Assembly (NCBI GenBank): GCA_937959265.1
Contig: CALGMA010000008.1
Coordinates: 496,001 to 560,000, forward strand
DNA length: 64,000 bases
Reading direction: 5' to 3'
From: an uncultured Anaerolineae bacterium
GTDB lineage: Bacteria > Chloroflexota > Anaerolineae > J036 > Brachytrichaceae
The position numbers were made by a program, and so were the translations under genes. This document shows, one piece after another, positions 37,212 to 45,755 of this stretch (within the stretch, counting starts at the first letter, position 1; every line of letters begins with the position of its first letter). Below the pieces are notes generated by a model. The model was given only the letters and a program-made list of their open reading frames with translations, searched no databases and was not told where the DNA came from.

Positions 37212-37886
37212 ATGGCGACGCGCTATCTCGAAATTCGACAGGGGGTGCTGAGCAAGAACGATCAACTGGCGGCCGGCCTGCGCGAACGCTTCGCGCGCGC
37301 CGGTCTCTTCGTCGTCAACCTGGTGTCCAGCCCCGGCGCCGGCAAGACCGCGCTGTTGGAGCGCACACTCGCCGAGACGCGCGCCATGGGCCTGCAAGTA
37401 GCGGCGGTAGTGGGCGATTTGCAGACCGACAACGACGCGCGACGGCTGGCGCGCAGCGGCGCGCCCGTGCGCCAGATCACCACGGACGGCATGTGTCATC
37501 TCGAAGCGGACATGCTGGCCGGTAAGCTGGAGGGCTGGGACCTCGACGCGCTCGATTTTTTGTTCATCGAGAACGTCGGCAACCTAGTGTGCCCCACGTG
37601 GTATGACCTGGGCGAGGACGTTCGGCTGGTGCTCCTCTCGGTGACCGAAGGCGAGGACAAGCCGTTGAAATATCCGGTGATGTTCAACTCCGCCGATGTC
37701 GCGGTGATCACCAAGACCGACCTAGCGGCGGCGTGCGAGTGCGATTTGGACGCGATGCGCGCCAACGTTCGCGCCGTGCGGCCGGGGATGCTGATCTTCG
37801 AGACCTCGGCCAAGACCGGCGCGGGACTGTCGGAGCTGATCGCCTTCTTGCTCGCGCAGCGCCGGGCGAAGTATCCAACCGCGTGA
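37212..37886 (+). CDS. hypB: hydrogenase nickel incorporation GTPase HypB
   Basis: 224 aa SIMIBI GTPase. P-loop NLVSSPGAGKTALLERTL, GDLQTDNDARR, FIENVGNLVCPTWYD (switch/metal site with Cys) and the guanine motif ITKTDLAAA. It lacks the N-terminal His-rich stretch and CxxCGC high-affinity nickel site of E. coli HypB, so it is the short type. GGAAGGGAGAAG precedes the ATG. It powers nickel delivery with HypA. Confidence 0.94.
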   Translation: MATRYLEIRQGVLSKNDQLAAGLRERFARAGLFVVNLVSSPGAGKTALLERTLAETRAMGLQVAAVVGDLQTDNDARRLARSGAPVRQITTDGMCHLEADMLAGKLEGWDLDALDFLFIENVGNLVCPTWYDLGEDVRLVLLSVTEGEDKPLKYPVMFNSADVAVITKTDLAAACECDLDAMRANVRAVRPGMLIFETSAKTGAGLSELIAFLLAQRRAKYPTA

Positions 37887-37891
37887 GCGCG

Positions 37892-37913
37892 TAGGAGCAA
37901 TATAGGAGCAATA
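37892..37913 (+). repeat. tandem 11-bp duplication carrying the hypC ribosome binding site
   Basis: TAGGAGCAATA is present twice in direct succession (37892-37902, 37903-37913), followed by gcg and the hypC ATG. Each copy carries the AGGAG Shine-Dalgarno core; the nearer one is 8 nt from the start. Confidence 0.6.
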
Positions 37914-37916
37914 GCG

Positions 37917-38237
37917 ATGTGCTTGGGTATTCCGGGTCGCGTTCAAGAAATCTATGAAGCGGACGGCATCCGCATGGGCAAGGTGAACTTCGGCGGCATC
38001 GTCAAAGAGGTGTGCCTTGACTACGTGCCGGAGATCGCCGTCGGAGACTACACCATCGTGCATGTCGGCTTTGCCATCACCCGCATTGACGAGGCGTCGG
38101 CGCAGGAGAGCCTGCGCCTCTTCCAGGAGCTGGGCATGCTCGACGAGGAGTTGCGGCCCGAACAGCACGCGGGGGCGTCCGGCCCGCCGGCGTGTCCGGT
38201 TGACCCATGGGGCGGCGCAGCGTCGGATGAGCGATGA
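37917..38237 (+). CDS. hypC: hydrogenase assembly chaperone HypC
   Basis: 106 aa, HypC/HupF/HoxL family. [12 protein letters not shown] has the essential Cys2 that binds the Fe(CN)2CO precursor. [18 protein letters not shown] is the conserved beta-strand block. The C-terminal ~25 residues (Gly/Ala/Pro-rich) are longer than usual. It shuttles the iron centre between HypD and HoxH. Its stop overlaps the hypD start (ATGA). Confidence 0.93.
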   Translation: MCLGIPGRVQEIYEADGIRMGKVNFGGIVKEVCLDYVPEIAVGDYTIVHVGFAITRIDEASAQESLRLFQELGMLDEELRPEQHAGASGPPACPVDPWGGAASDER

Positions 38238-39337
38238 AGTACTTGGCCGAGTTTCGCGACGGTGAGATCGCGCAGCGCCTGGCCGCCGAAATCCGGCGCA
38301 TGACCACGCGGCCCTGGGCGATCATGGAGGTGTGCGGCGGGCAGACGCATTCGATCATCCGCAACGGCATTGACCAATTGCTGCCGCCGGAGATCGAGTT
38401 GATCCACGGCCCCGGCTGCCCGGTGTGCGTGACGCCGCTGGAGGTGATTGACAGGGCGCTGGCCATCGCCGCTCGCCCCGACGTGATCTTCTGCTCGTTT
38501 GGCGATATGCTGCGCGTGCCCGGCAGTCGCCATGACCTCTTCCGCGTCAAGAGCGAGGGGGGCGATGTGCGCGTGGTGTACTCGCCGTTGGACGCCGTGG
38601 CGATTGCGCGCGACAACCCCAATAAGCAGGTCGTCTTCTTCGGCATCGGCTTCGAGACCACGGCGCCGGCGAACGCGATGGCCGTCGTCGTCGCCAAGCG
38701 CCAGGGGCTAAAAAACTTCTCGATGCTCGTCTCGCACGTGCTGGTGCCGCCGGCTATCGAAGCGATCATGAATGCGCCGACCCATCGCGTGCAGGCCTTC
38801 CTCGCCGCTGGCCACGTGTGCAGCGTGATGGGCTACTGGCAATACCCGCCGCTGGCCGAGAAATATCGCGCGCCGATCGTAGTGACCGGCTTCGAGCCGC
38901 TGGACATCCTGGAGGGCATCCGCCGCGCCGTGCGCCAGTTGGAAGCCGGCGCGGCCTACGTCGAGAACGCCTACCCGCGCGCCGTCACCTTGGAAGGCAA
39001 TCGGCCGGCGCAGCGCATGCTGGCCGAGGTGTTCGAGCCTACCGACCGCGCCTGGCGCGGCATCGGCGTCATCCCCAACAGCGGCTGGCGCCTGCGCGAC
39101 GCCTACCGCGAGTTCGACGCCGAAGCCCGCTTCGACGTCGCCGGCATCCGCGCGCAAGAATCGCCGATCTGCCGCAGCGGCGATGTGTTGCAGGGCAAGA
39201 TCAAGCCGATTGAATGCCCGGCGTTCGGCAATCCGTGCACACCGCGCGCGCCCCTGGGCGCGACGATGGTGAGCAGCGAAGGCGCCTGCGCGGCCTACTA
39301 CAACTACGGACGATTCAAATTGAGCAGCAAACCGTGA
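38234..39337 (+). CDS. hypD: hydrogenase maturation protein HypD
   Basis: 367 aa. [35 protein letters not shown] and [13 protein letters not shown] are family motifs; the C-terminal cysteine-rich part ([37 protein letters not shown]) binds the 4Fe-4S cluster. It assembles the Fe(CN)2CO unit with HypC and HypE. Translationally coupled to hypC through ATGA. Confidence 0.95.
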   Translation: MKYLAEFRDGEIAQRLAAEIRRMTTRPWAIMEVCGGQTHSIIRNGIDQLLPPEIELIHGPGCPVCVTPLEVIDRALAIAARPDVIFCSFGDMLRVPGSRHDLFRVKSEGGDVRVVYSPLDAVAIARDNPNKQVVFFGIGFETTAPANAMAVVVAKRQGLKNFSMLVSHVLVPPAIEAIMNAPTHRVQAFLAAGHVCSVMGYWQYPPLAEKYRAPIVVTGFEPLDILEGIRRAVRQLEAGAAYVENAYPRAVTLEGNRPAQRMLAEVFEPTDRAWRGIGVIPNSGWRLRDAYREFDAEARFDVAGIRAQESPICRSGDVLQGKIKPIECPAFGNPCTPRAPLGATMVSSEGACAAYYNYGRFKLSSKP

Positions 39338-39338
39338 T

Positions 39339-39392
39339 CTTCTGTCTTCTGTCTTCTGTCTTCTGGCTTCTGGCTTCTGTCTTCTGGCTTCT
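39339..39392 (+). repeat. CTTCTGK heptamer repeat between hypD and hypE
   Basis: Seven full units plus 5 nt: CTTCTGT x3, CTTCTGG x2, CTTCTGT, CTTCTGG, CTTCT. It is the cleanest heptamer tract in the window. It begins one base after the hypD stop and ends 4 nt before the hypE ATG, leaving no room for a normal ribosome binding site. Confidence 0.8.
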
Positions 39393-39396
39393 CAAT

Positions 39397-40452
39397 ATGC
39401 TCCCTGACTTCACCAACTGGTCCTGCCCGCTGCCGCTGCGCGATTACCCCCACGTCGTCATCGGCCATGGCGGCGGGGGAAAACTGACGGCCGAGCTGAT
39501 CCAGCACCTGTTCGCGCCGGCCTTCGACGACGAGGCGCTGCGCCAAATGAGCGATGCTGCCGTCCTGGCGTTCGATAGCGCGCGCCTGGCGGTCTCGACC
39601 GATTCGTTCGTGGTGCGGCCGTTGTTCTTCCCCGGCGGCTCGATCGGCGAGCTGGCCGTCAACGGCACGGTGAATGATTTAGCCATGATGGGCGCGCGGC
39701 CGCTCTACCTGACCGCCGGCTTCATCGTCGAGGAGGGGTTGCCGCTGGCGCAGCTTGGCGCGATCGTCGCGCGCATGGCTGCGGCGGCGCGCGCGGCCGG
39801 CGCGCGCGTTGTGGCCGGCGACACTAAGGTGGTGGACAAGGGCCATGGCGACGGCGTGTTCATCAACACGACCGGCATCGGCCTCATCCCTGACGGCGTG
39901 CGCATCGGGCCGGATCGCGCCCGGCCAGGCGACTGCGTGCTGGTCAACGGCTCGATCGGCGATCATGGCATGGCCATCATGAGCGTGCGCGAGGGCCTGG
40001 AGTTCGAGGCGACGATCGCCAGCGATACCGCGCCGCTATGCGACCTGGTCGCGGCGATGTTGGCGGTTGCGCCGGACGCGATTCATGCCTTGCGCGACCC
40101 GACGCGCGGCGGCCTGGCTGCTGCGCTGAATGAGATCGCGACTGCTTCGCGCGTCGGCGTCCAGATTGATGAGCGCGCGCTCCCGGTGAACCCCGATGTG
40201 CAAGCCGCCTGCGACCTATTGGGCATGGATCCGCTCTACGTGGCCAACGAAGGGAAGCTGGTCGCGTTCGTCGCGCCGGAGGCGGCCGAGGCGATTCTGG
40301 CGCGCATGCGCGCGCATCCGTTGGGCCGCCGGGCCGCGATGATCGGACGAGTCGTGGAGCAGCCGGCCGGGGTGGTGGCGGCGCGCACGGCCATCGGCGG
40401 CGCGCGGGTTATCCCCATGCCGCTGGGCGAGCAGCTCCCGCGCATCTGTTAA
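39397..40452 (+). CDS. hypE: hydrogenase expression/formation protein HypE
   Basis: 351 aa from ATG 39397. The open frame continues upstream through the repeat into hypD, but conserved HypE sequence begins only after it (VVIGHGGGGKLTAELIQHLF). DSFVVRPLFFPGGSIGELAVNGTVNDLAMMGA is the ATP-binding part of this PurM-like fold and the protein ends PRIC, the C-terminal Cys that is carbamoylated by HypF and dehydrated to thiocyanate. No Shine-Dalgarno site is present since a heptamer repeat fills the gap to hypD. Confidence 0.95.
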   Translation: MLPDFTNWSCPLPLRDYPHVVIGHGGGGKLTAELIQHLFAPAFDDEALRQMSDAAVLAFDSARLAVSTDSFVVRPLFFPGGSIGELAVNGTVNDLAMMGARPLYLTAGFIVEEGLPLAQLGAIVARMAAAARAAGARVVAGDTKVVDKGHGDGVFINTTGIGLIPDGVRIGPDRARPGDCVLVNGSIGDHGMAIMSVREGLEFEATIASDTAPLCDLVAAMLAVAPDAIHALRDPTRGGLAAALNEIATASRVGVQIDERALPVNPDVQAACDLLGMDPLYVANEGKLVAFVAPEAAEAILARMRAHPLGRRAAMIGRVVEQPAGVVAARTAIGGARVIPMPLGEQLPRIC

Positions 40453-40465
40453 GGAACGCTCTCAC

Positions 40466-40981
40466 ATGGCTGATACCGCTTACCTCATGATCAGCGGCGC
40501 GACGACGGCCTATCGCGCCCCGGAGTTCGTTGCCGCGCTCAGCGCCCGATTTGCGCGCGTGATCACGGTGCAGACGCCGAACGCCATGCGCCTGATCAGC
40601 CCGCACGACCTGCGCCGCATCCCCAACAACCAACTGGTGGAGAGCTACTTTGATGCGCGCATCCTGCCGCGCCCGATGCCTGGGCCGGTGTTGTTCGCGC
40701 CGTGCAACTTCAACTCGCTCAACAAGCTGGCCGGCGGCGTGGCCGATAACTTGGCGCTGTCCATCGTTGCCGAGATGATCGGCTTTGGGCGGCCGGTGGT
40801 CGTCGCGCTGTCGCTGAACGAGCCGTTATTTGCCCATCCCATCGTTCGGGAGTCCGTCGCAACGCTAACCCGTTGGGGAGTCACAGTCGTCGAGCCGCAG
40901 GATGTGGGCCAGGGCCTGACCATGGCGCCGACCGAGGTTGTGCTGAAGGCGTTCTTCGCGCGCGCCGTCGCGGGTGGCTGA
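40466..40981 (+). CDS. HFCD-family flavoprotein, hyp-linked
   Basis: 171 aa. The fold pattern matches homo-oligomeric flavin-containing Cys decarboxylases (phosphopantothenoylcysteine decarboxylase, EpiD): an N-terminal Rossmann start (YLMISGATTAYRAPEFVAAL), the FMN-binding APCNFNSLNKLAGGVADNLA (equivalent to PAS/TANT...K.A.GIADNL), and ALSLNEPLFAHPIVRE followed by GVTVVEPQDVGQG. It starts 13 bp after hypE on the same strand, so it is probably in the hyp operon. It has no N-terminal fusion partner such as CoaB. Function unknown; a role in hydrogenase maturation or linked cofactor chemistry is only suggested by position. Confidence 0.68.
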   Translation: MADTAYLMISGATTAYRAPEFVAALSARFARVITVQTPNAMRLISPHDLRRIPNNQLVESYFDARILPRPMPGPVLFAPCNFNSLNKLAGGVADNLALSIVAEMIGFGRPVVVALSLNEPLFAHPIVRESVATLTRWGVTVVEPQDVGQGLTMAPTEVVLKAFFARAVAGG

Positions 40982-40988
40982 CGGCCGG

Positions 40989-41942
40989 CTATTCAGCCGG
41001 CGTCGGCGCATCCGGCTCGATCAGCTCGCGCGCTTTTAATTCGGCCCAGAATGCCGGTGGGATGGGCGTGGCGAAGTCGGCGAGGTTCTGGTCTATCTCG
41101 CTCGGCTTTGCCATGCCGACGATCAGCGTTTGCACGGCCGGATGCGCGGCGGCGAACTGCATGGCCGCCGCGCGCAGCGAAACGCCATGCCCGGCGCATA
41201 CGCGCTCGATCATCCGCGTCAGGCGCAGGATCGGCTCCGGCGCGGGCGCATACTGATAGCGTGCGCTCGGTTGCGCGCCGGTGGCCAAAATGCCGCCGTT
41301 GAAAACCCCAGCGGCGAAAATGCCGATCCCCTTCGACAAGGCGAGCGGAAAGGCCTCGCGCAGCGGCGCCTGCTCCAGCAACGTGTAGCGGCCGGCCAGG
41401 ATGGCGCAATCGAGCGGGGCATGGCGCGCGAAGTCAACCAGAAATTCGGTCTGGTTCAGGCCGGCGCCGATGGCGCGGATCACCCCTTGCGCTTTTAGGT
41501 CCAGCAGCGTCGGATAGGCTTCATCCATGATCTGCGCGCGGTAGTCGCCGGCTTCCGGGTCGTGCACGTGGACGATGTCCAAATGCGCCACGCCTAGGCG
41601 CGCGAGGCTGCCCTCTATGCTGCGCAGCACCGCATCGCGCGCGTAGCTGCGCGCTCCGGCGCCCTGCTGGCCGATGCGGTCCGGGTCGGGCAGCCAACCG
41701 ACCTTTGTGCTGATCAGAAACCGGTCACGCGGGATGCCGCGCAGCGCCAGGCCAACGCGGATTTCAGATTGGCCGTTGGCGTAGAAGGGCGCGGTGTCCA
41801 GCAGGGTGATGCCGCGCTCGAGCGCGCGATGGATCGTCGCAATCGCGTCGGCTTCGCTCACGCCGTAGCCGAACGTGCGCTCCATCGAGCCGAGCGGCGC
41901 GCAGCCGAGGCCGAGCCGGGGAATCGAGCGGAAAAACCCCAT
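40989..41942 (-). CDS. aldo/keto reductase
   Basis: 317 aa AKR barrel: LGLGCAPLGSM, GITLLDTAPFYANGQSE with the Asp/Tyr of the tetrad, FLISTKVGW with Lys, and LDIVHVHDPE with His. It resembles the D-threo-aldose 1-dehydrogenase/L-fucose dehydrogenase group. It converges on the flavoprotein gene with only 7 bp between them. A TAAAAT box (41954-41959, minus) ends 11 nt before the ATG. Confidence 0.86.
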   Translation of the reverse strand: MGFFRSIPRLGLGCAPLGSMERTFGYGVSEADAIATIHRALERGITLLDTAPFYANGQSEIRVGLALRGIPRDRFLISTKVGWLPDPDRIGQQGAGARSYARDAVLRSIEGSLARLGVAHLDIVHVHDPEAGDYRAQIMDEAYPTLLDLKAQGVIRAIGAGLNQTEFLVDFARHAPLDCAILAGRYTLLEQAPLREAFPLALSKGIGIFAAGVFNGGILATGAQPSARYQYAPAPEPILRLTRMIERVCAGHGVSLRAAAMQFAAAHPAVQTLIVGMAKPSEIDQNLADFATPIPPAFWAELKARELIEPDAPTPAE

Positions 41943-42254
41943 AGACAGGCGGCATTTTAGCGCCTGGCAGCTGGCCGTTGGGAGTGCGACGGTCGAAATG
42001 CAAGGAGGTAACGAGTAGGAGTTGTAAATCGGACGTTGCGCTAGTGCAGCTTAGTGGATGGGCTGTGGTGCTGTGACCATAAGCGTCGTCAGGTGCGTTC
42101 CTTGCAGGAAGAGAGCGCTTTGCTGATGTTTGTCAGGCGCAGATTGCAGTAATACACTAGGCTAGGCTCTTGTTATCTTTCTGTTAAAGCGAGGGGCTGA
42201 CAGCTGAATGAGTGTCCCAACTTCGTATTCGACTTTGCATCCTGGGAGGTTGTC
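41943..42254. other. intergenic region with strong RBS for the AAA/TPR gene
   Basis: 312 bp between divergent genes. The left end holds the aldo/keto reductase -10 box; the right end holds GGGAGG (42244-42249), five bases before ATG 42255. No clear plus-strand promoter, repeat or small gene was found. Confidence 0.45.
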
Positions 42255-44978
42255 ATGATCTGGTTCAAGAAGCGCAAAATTGGTGGTGGCAAGCCTGTGC
42301 CGCAGGATCCCGCTTCTGCTACGCCGATGATCGTTCGAGCTGATGCGCGCAACGGCAAAGCGCCATCGCCTCAAGCGTCACCTGTCCTGATCGAGCGCGA
42401 GCGCGAGATGAACAAGCTGCTCGACATGTGGCGTAGTGCGACCAAGGGGCGCGGTTGCATCGCGTTGTTGGCCGGTGAGGCCGGGCACGGCAAATCATCG
42501 TTGCTGACTGACTTCGTCGCCCGCGTGGAAGCAGAAGACGCACCACACAAGGTCGCGCTGGCGTCATGCTCGGCCCAAACCGGGCGTGATGAGCCTTTCT
42601 GGCCGTTCGCCGACGCGATGAATCAGCTCGTCGCTGAGCCGACAAAGACCCTCGCCTCGGATATCTTCGACACCGTGCTCGACGTCGCCCCGTCGTGGGT
42701 GAGCATCGTGCCAGTTGCCGGCGATCTGGTCAGCGCCGGCCTGCAGACCGCCAAGGTTGTGCGTGAGCGCACCAAGTCTTCGCCTGGCCCGAACCCCGAC
42801 AAGTTGCTGCGCGAATACCTCGGCGTGTTGGAGTCGGTCTCGAAGAAGCAGCCGGTGTTGATCGCAATAGACGACTTGCACTGGAGCGACGCCGGATCGG
42901 TGCGCTTGCTCTCGCATCTGTCGAAGAACATCGCCAATCTGCGGGTGATGCTGGTGTGCGCCTATCGTCCGTCCGATGTCGCGGTCGAAGACCATCTCTT
43001 CGAAAAGCTGGTCAATGAAATCGTACGCTATAACCCAGATGCGGAGATCATGCTGACCCCGCTATCGGTGCAGGGTGTGCAAGCGCTCATTGGCCAGCAT
43101 CTGCCTGCCAACAAGTTCCCACCAGCGTTCGCCGAGCAGTTCTTTCAACGCACTGGCGGCGCGCCGTTGTTCGTGCTCGAATCGTTGCGCCTGATGCAAG
43201 CGCGCGGTGAGATCTGTCGCGACGAAGCCGATGGTCGGTGGATGCTCGTGCGCGAGTTGACCGAAGAAGATCTGCCGCGCAGTGTGGAAGCTGTCATCCA
43301 CAAGCGGTTGGAGCGCCTGCCTGACGAGTTACGCCGGGCGTTGGCGCTGGCCGCCGTGCAAGGTACCACGTTCGAGACGGCTGTGCTGGCTGCGGTGATG
43401 GAAATGGATGAAGTGGATGTGCTGCGCATGTTGGAGCCGGCCGAGCACCCCCACGACATCATTGACTATGTCGGCGACATCGAGGTGGGCGACAACGTCA
43501 CGTCGCGCTTTCGCTTCAACAGTACACTCTTCCAGCGCGAGTTGCTCGAGACCTTGCGCGGTAAACAGCGCATGCTGGCTCACCGCAAGACTGCAAAGGG
43601 CATCGAGCAGCTTTGGGGTGAACAGGCGCGCGAGCACGCTGCGCAACTGGCGGTGCACTACGAGAAAGGTCGGATGTGGGACGAGGCAGCCCGCTATTTG
43701 ATCTTGGCGGCCCAGCGCACTCGCCGCACTGGTGAGACCGAAAATGGCATCGCGCGATTCGAGCGCGCCGAGGCGCTGTTGCGCCGCAGGTCGGCCGGCC
43801 CATCCATCGAACAGCAGATTGAGATTGACGAAGGTCTCAGCTACCTCTACGACCTGGATGCCCGTTACGACTTGGCCGAAGAGCGCATCCGTCATGCCCT
43901 GGCGCTCGATGCCATGCATCACAAGCTCGACTGGCGACGCTTGGCCCTGTTGCAGATCCGCCTGGCCAACCTGACCGGTGATAAAGGCCGCCATCTAGAG
44001 GCCTTGCAGATTCTGCAAAGCCTGTATGCCAGCCTGGGTAAGGAGGCGCGCGAATACGCCGGCAGCATCGAGGCGTTTCGGCTGCGCGCCGCCTTGGCCC
44101 TCGCCCTCACACAGATTGGCAGAGACGAAGAAGGCATCCAGCTCGCTCAGGATAGCCTGAGCGCGCTGGCGGCGTTGCCGCGCGGTGGTCAGGACCGCGA
44201 TGAGGCAGATGCCTGGCGTTCGGTCGAGGTCGAGCTGCGCAGCGCGTTGGCGGCCAGCTATTTCGGACGTGGGGAATATGTGCGCGCCATCGCGTTGGCC
44301 GAGGAGGTGCTGGACGTTGCCCGACGGCTGGATCTGACCGATATGGTGATGATGGTGCAAGATCGCCTGGCTGATATGTATCTTGCCGTCGGACGCTATG
44401 ACAAGGCCCGCGAGTATGCCCGACTGATGGAGCATACCGGCCGCCAGGTGAGCAACGAGACGCTGGTCGCCATGGCCCACGTGGTATATGCGCGTATCTT
44501 GCGTTTGCAGGATGACAACGAGGGTGCACTGCGCGAATTGGATCGTGCCGAGGCGCTAATCCAGGCGCTTCAGTGGTTCCCGGAACGGCCTCAGATGATG
44601 GCAATTCGCGCAGCAGCGTTGATCGGCCTGAACCGGCTGGATGAGGCGCAGGCGCTGTTGGCTGGGGCCGACGACTTGGCAGCCAACAGCGGCATCCGCG
44701 AGTGGCAGGCTTTCGCACGGTTCATGCGGGCGCGCCTGGAATTGGCGTTGGACCGTTACGACACAGCAGCCGACATGGCGAGCGAGGCGGCCCGCATCTT
44801 CGAAGAGGAATGGGCCTACTTCGAGGAGGCGCAGGCGTTGCGGGTGGCGGCGCGAGCACATCGCGAAGCTGGCGATCGCTCTGCAGCCGCACACTGTTAC
44901 CGGCAGGCCATTGCCATCTTCGAGCGCATCGGCAATGCTTCGCAGGCCCAGTCCACGCGGCAGGAGTGTGAGTTATAA
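42255..44978 (+). CDS. AAA ATPase with TPR repeats
   Basis: 907 aa. Residues ~45-330 form an AAA_16/STAND-like ATPase: EREREMNKLLDMWR, Walker A GEAGHGKSSLL, Walker B VLIAIDDLHWSD, and the FFQRTGGAPLFVLE sensor region. From about residue 440 onward the protein is helical with many TPR-like units (YEKGRMWDEAARYLILAA, RYDLAEERIRHALALD, YVRAIALAEEVLDVARRL). This architecture is that of MalT/LuxR or adenylate-cyclase-type signal ATPases, but no DNA-binding or cyclase domain is present at either end. It may act as a scaffold or regulator with partners elsewhere. Confidence 0.75.
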   Translation: MIWFKKRKIGGGKPVPQDPASATPMIVRADARNGKAPSPQASPVLIEREREMNKLLDMWRSATKGRGCIALLAGEAGHGKSSLLTDFVARVEAEDAPHKVALASCSAQTGRDEPFWPFADAMNQLVAEPTKTLASDIFDTVLDVAPSWVSIVPVAGDLVSAGLQTAKVVRERTKSSPGPNPDKLLREYLGVLESVSKKQPVLIAIDDLHWSDAGSVRLLSHLSKNIANLRVMLVCAYRPSDVAVEDHLFEKLVNEIVRYNPDAEIMLTPLSVQGVQALIGQHLPANKFPPAFAEQFFQRTGGAPLFVLESLRLMQARGEICRDEADGRWMLVRELTEEDLPRSVEAVIHKRLERLPDELRRALALAAVQGTTFETAVLAAVMEMDEVDVLRMLEPAEHPHDIIDYVGDIEVGDNVTSRFRFNSTLFQRELLETLRGKQRMLAHRKTAKGIEQLWGEQAREHAAQLAVHYEKGRMWDEAARYLILAAQRTRRTGETENGIARFERAEALLRRRSAGPSIEQQIEIDEGLSYLYDLDARYDLAEERIRHALALDAMHHKLDWRRLALLQIRLANLTGDKGRHLEALQILQSLYASLGKEAREYAGSIEAFRLRAALALALTQIGRDEEGIQLAQDSLSALAALPRGGQDRDEADAWRSVEVELRSALAASYFGRGEYVRAIALAEEVLDVARRLDLTDMVMMVQDRLADMYLAVGRYDKAREYARLMEHTGRQVSNETLVAMAHVVYARILRLQDDNEGALRELDRAEALIQALQWFPERPQMMAIRAAALIGLNRLDEAQALLAGADDLAANSGIREWQAFARFMRARLELALDRYDTAADMASEAARIFEEEWAYFEEAQALRVAARAHREAGDRSAAAHCYRQAIAIFERIGNASQAQSTRQECEL

Positions 44979-45057
44979 GGAAGTCCGATGCGCAGCAGAC
45001 CTGCTCTACGCTCTTCTGGTAGCGTCGCGTCATCGTGTGCGCTATCGCGGGTCGTGC

Positions 45058-45591
45058 CTACGACCCAGACGGCGTCGCCGTTAAATCGCCATCGAAGCGC
45101 ATGAAGAACAGGGTCATCGTTGTATCGTTCTCGTTGCGCATCGCTGCGAGCACGAGGAAGGATTTGTTCGTGGGGTTCTGTTTGCCGAACAAGCAGAAGG
45201 TTGCGCCAGCGCTCGGTGAGTCGCTCATGCCAGCGCAGCCGGGTTGATCCGTCATGTTCCACCCCGCGGCTTGCATGCGCTCGTTGGTGTAGAACACCTT
45301 CACATCGTCCGGCGTCTTGGCTGATGTGAAGGTCACGATCTCGAAGTTGTCTACACGCACGCCTTCGCTCGACCCCGACGCTTTGACAAGTGCCTGCACC
45401 GCCAGCTTGATCGGCAGCGGCAGCTCGAGGTTCTCCTGCTTCATGCCTTCCATCGCCGGCACATCGGCCCATAACGCCGTGGTCTGCGTTCCACCGCCCC
45501 CGCCGACCAACGAGCCGATGAGACCGCAGCCCGAGGTCACAAGCAATGTAAAGGCGAGCGCGATCGAGATCGTGATGGTTTTTGTTTTCAT
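45058..45591 (-). CDS. hypothetical lipoprotein
   Basis: 177 aa from ATG 45591, which has AAAGGAAG upstream; an upstream ATG at 45621 is possible but precedes this ribosome site. The N-terminus MKTKTITISIALAFTLLVTSGC is a lipoprotein signal, then a glycine run (VGGGGGTQ). The mature part has a DVKVFYTNERMQAAGW segment like small lipoproteins with a single alpha/beta domain, plus two Cys (GCAG, TFCLFG) that could form a disulfide. Not identified further. Expressed from a recognisable sigma-70-type promoter. Confidence 0.68.
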   Translation of the reverse strand: MKTKTITISIALAFTLLVTSGCGLIGSLVGGGGGTQTTALWADVPAMEGMKQENLELPLPIKLAVQALVKASGSSEGVRVDNFEIVTFTSAKTPDDVKVFYTNERMQAAGWNMTDQPGCAGMSDSPSAGATFCLFGKQNPTNKSFLVLAAMRNENDTTMTLFFMRFDGDLTATPSGS

Positions 45592-45642
45592 AAGAAATCT
45601 TCCTTTGGTTCCCTGCATCATTAGGGAGACTACTTACCCTCA

Positions 45643-45670
45643 ATCCTAGCAAAGGTTAGCTGCTTGACAA
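45643..45670 (-). promoter_or_regulatory. sigma-70-type promoter of the lipoprotein gene
   Basis: On the minus strand TTGTCA (5 of 6 to consensus) and TAGGAT (4 of 6) are 16 nt apart. The start would be about 45 nt before ATG 45591, leaving room for the Shine-Dalgarno site. It is the best two-box promoter in the window and contrasts with the leaderless ones. Confidence 0.5.
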
Positions 45671-45755
45671 GTCAGGCGATGTGTCATTTGTTATGGTGGA
45701 ATTTCGTGTTGGTTGACAGAAGCTGAAGCATGAGGCAGCCGGTTCCAAGAATTCA

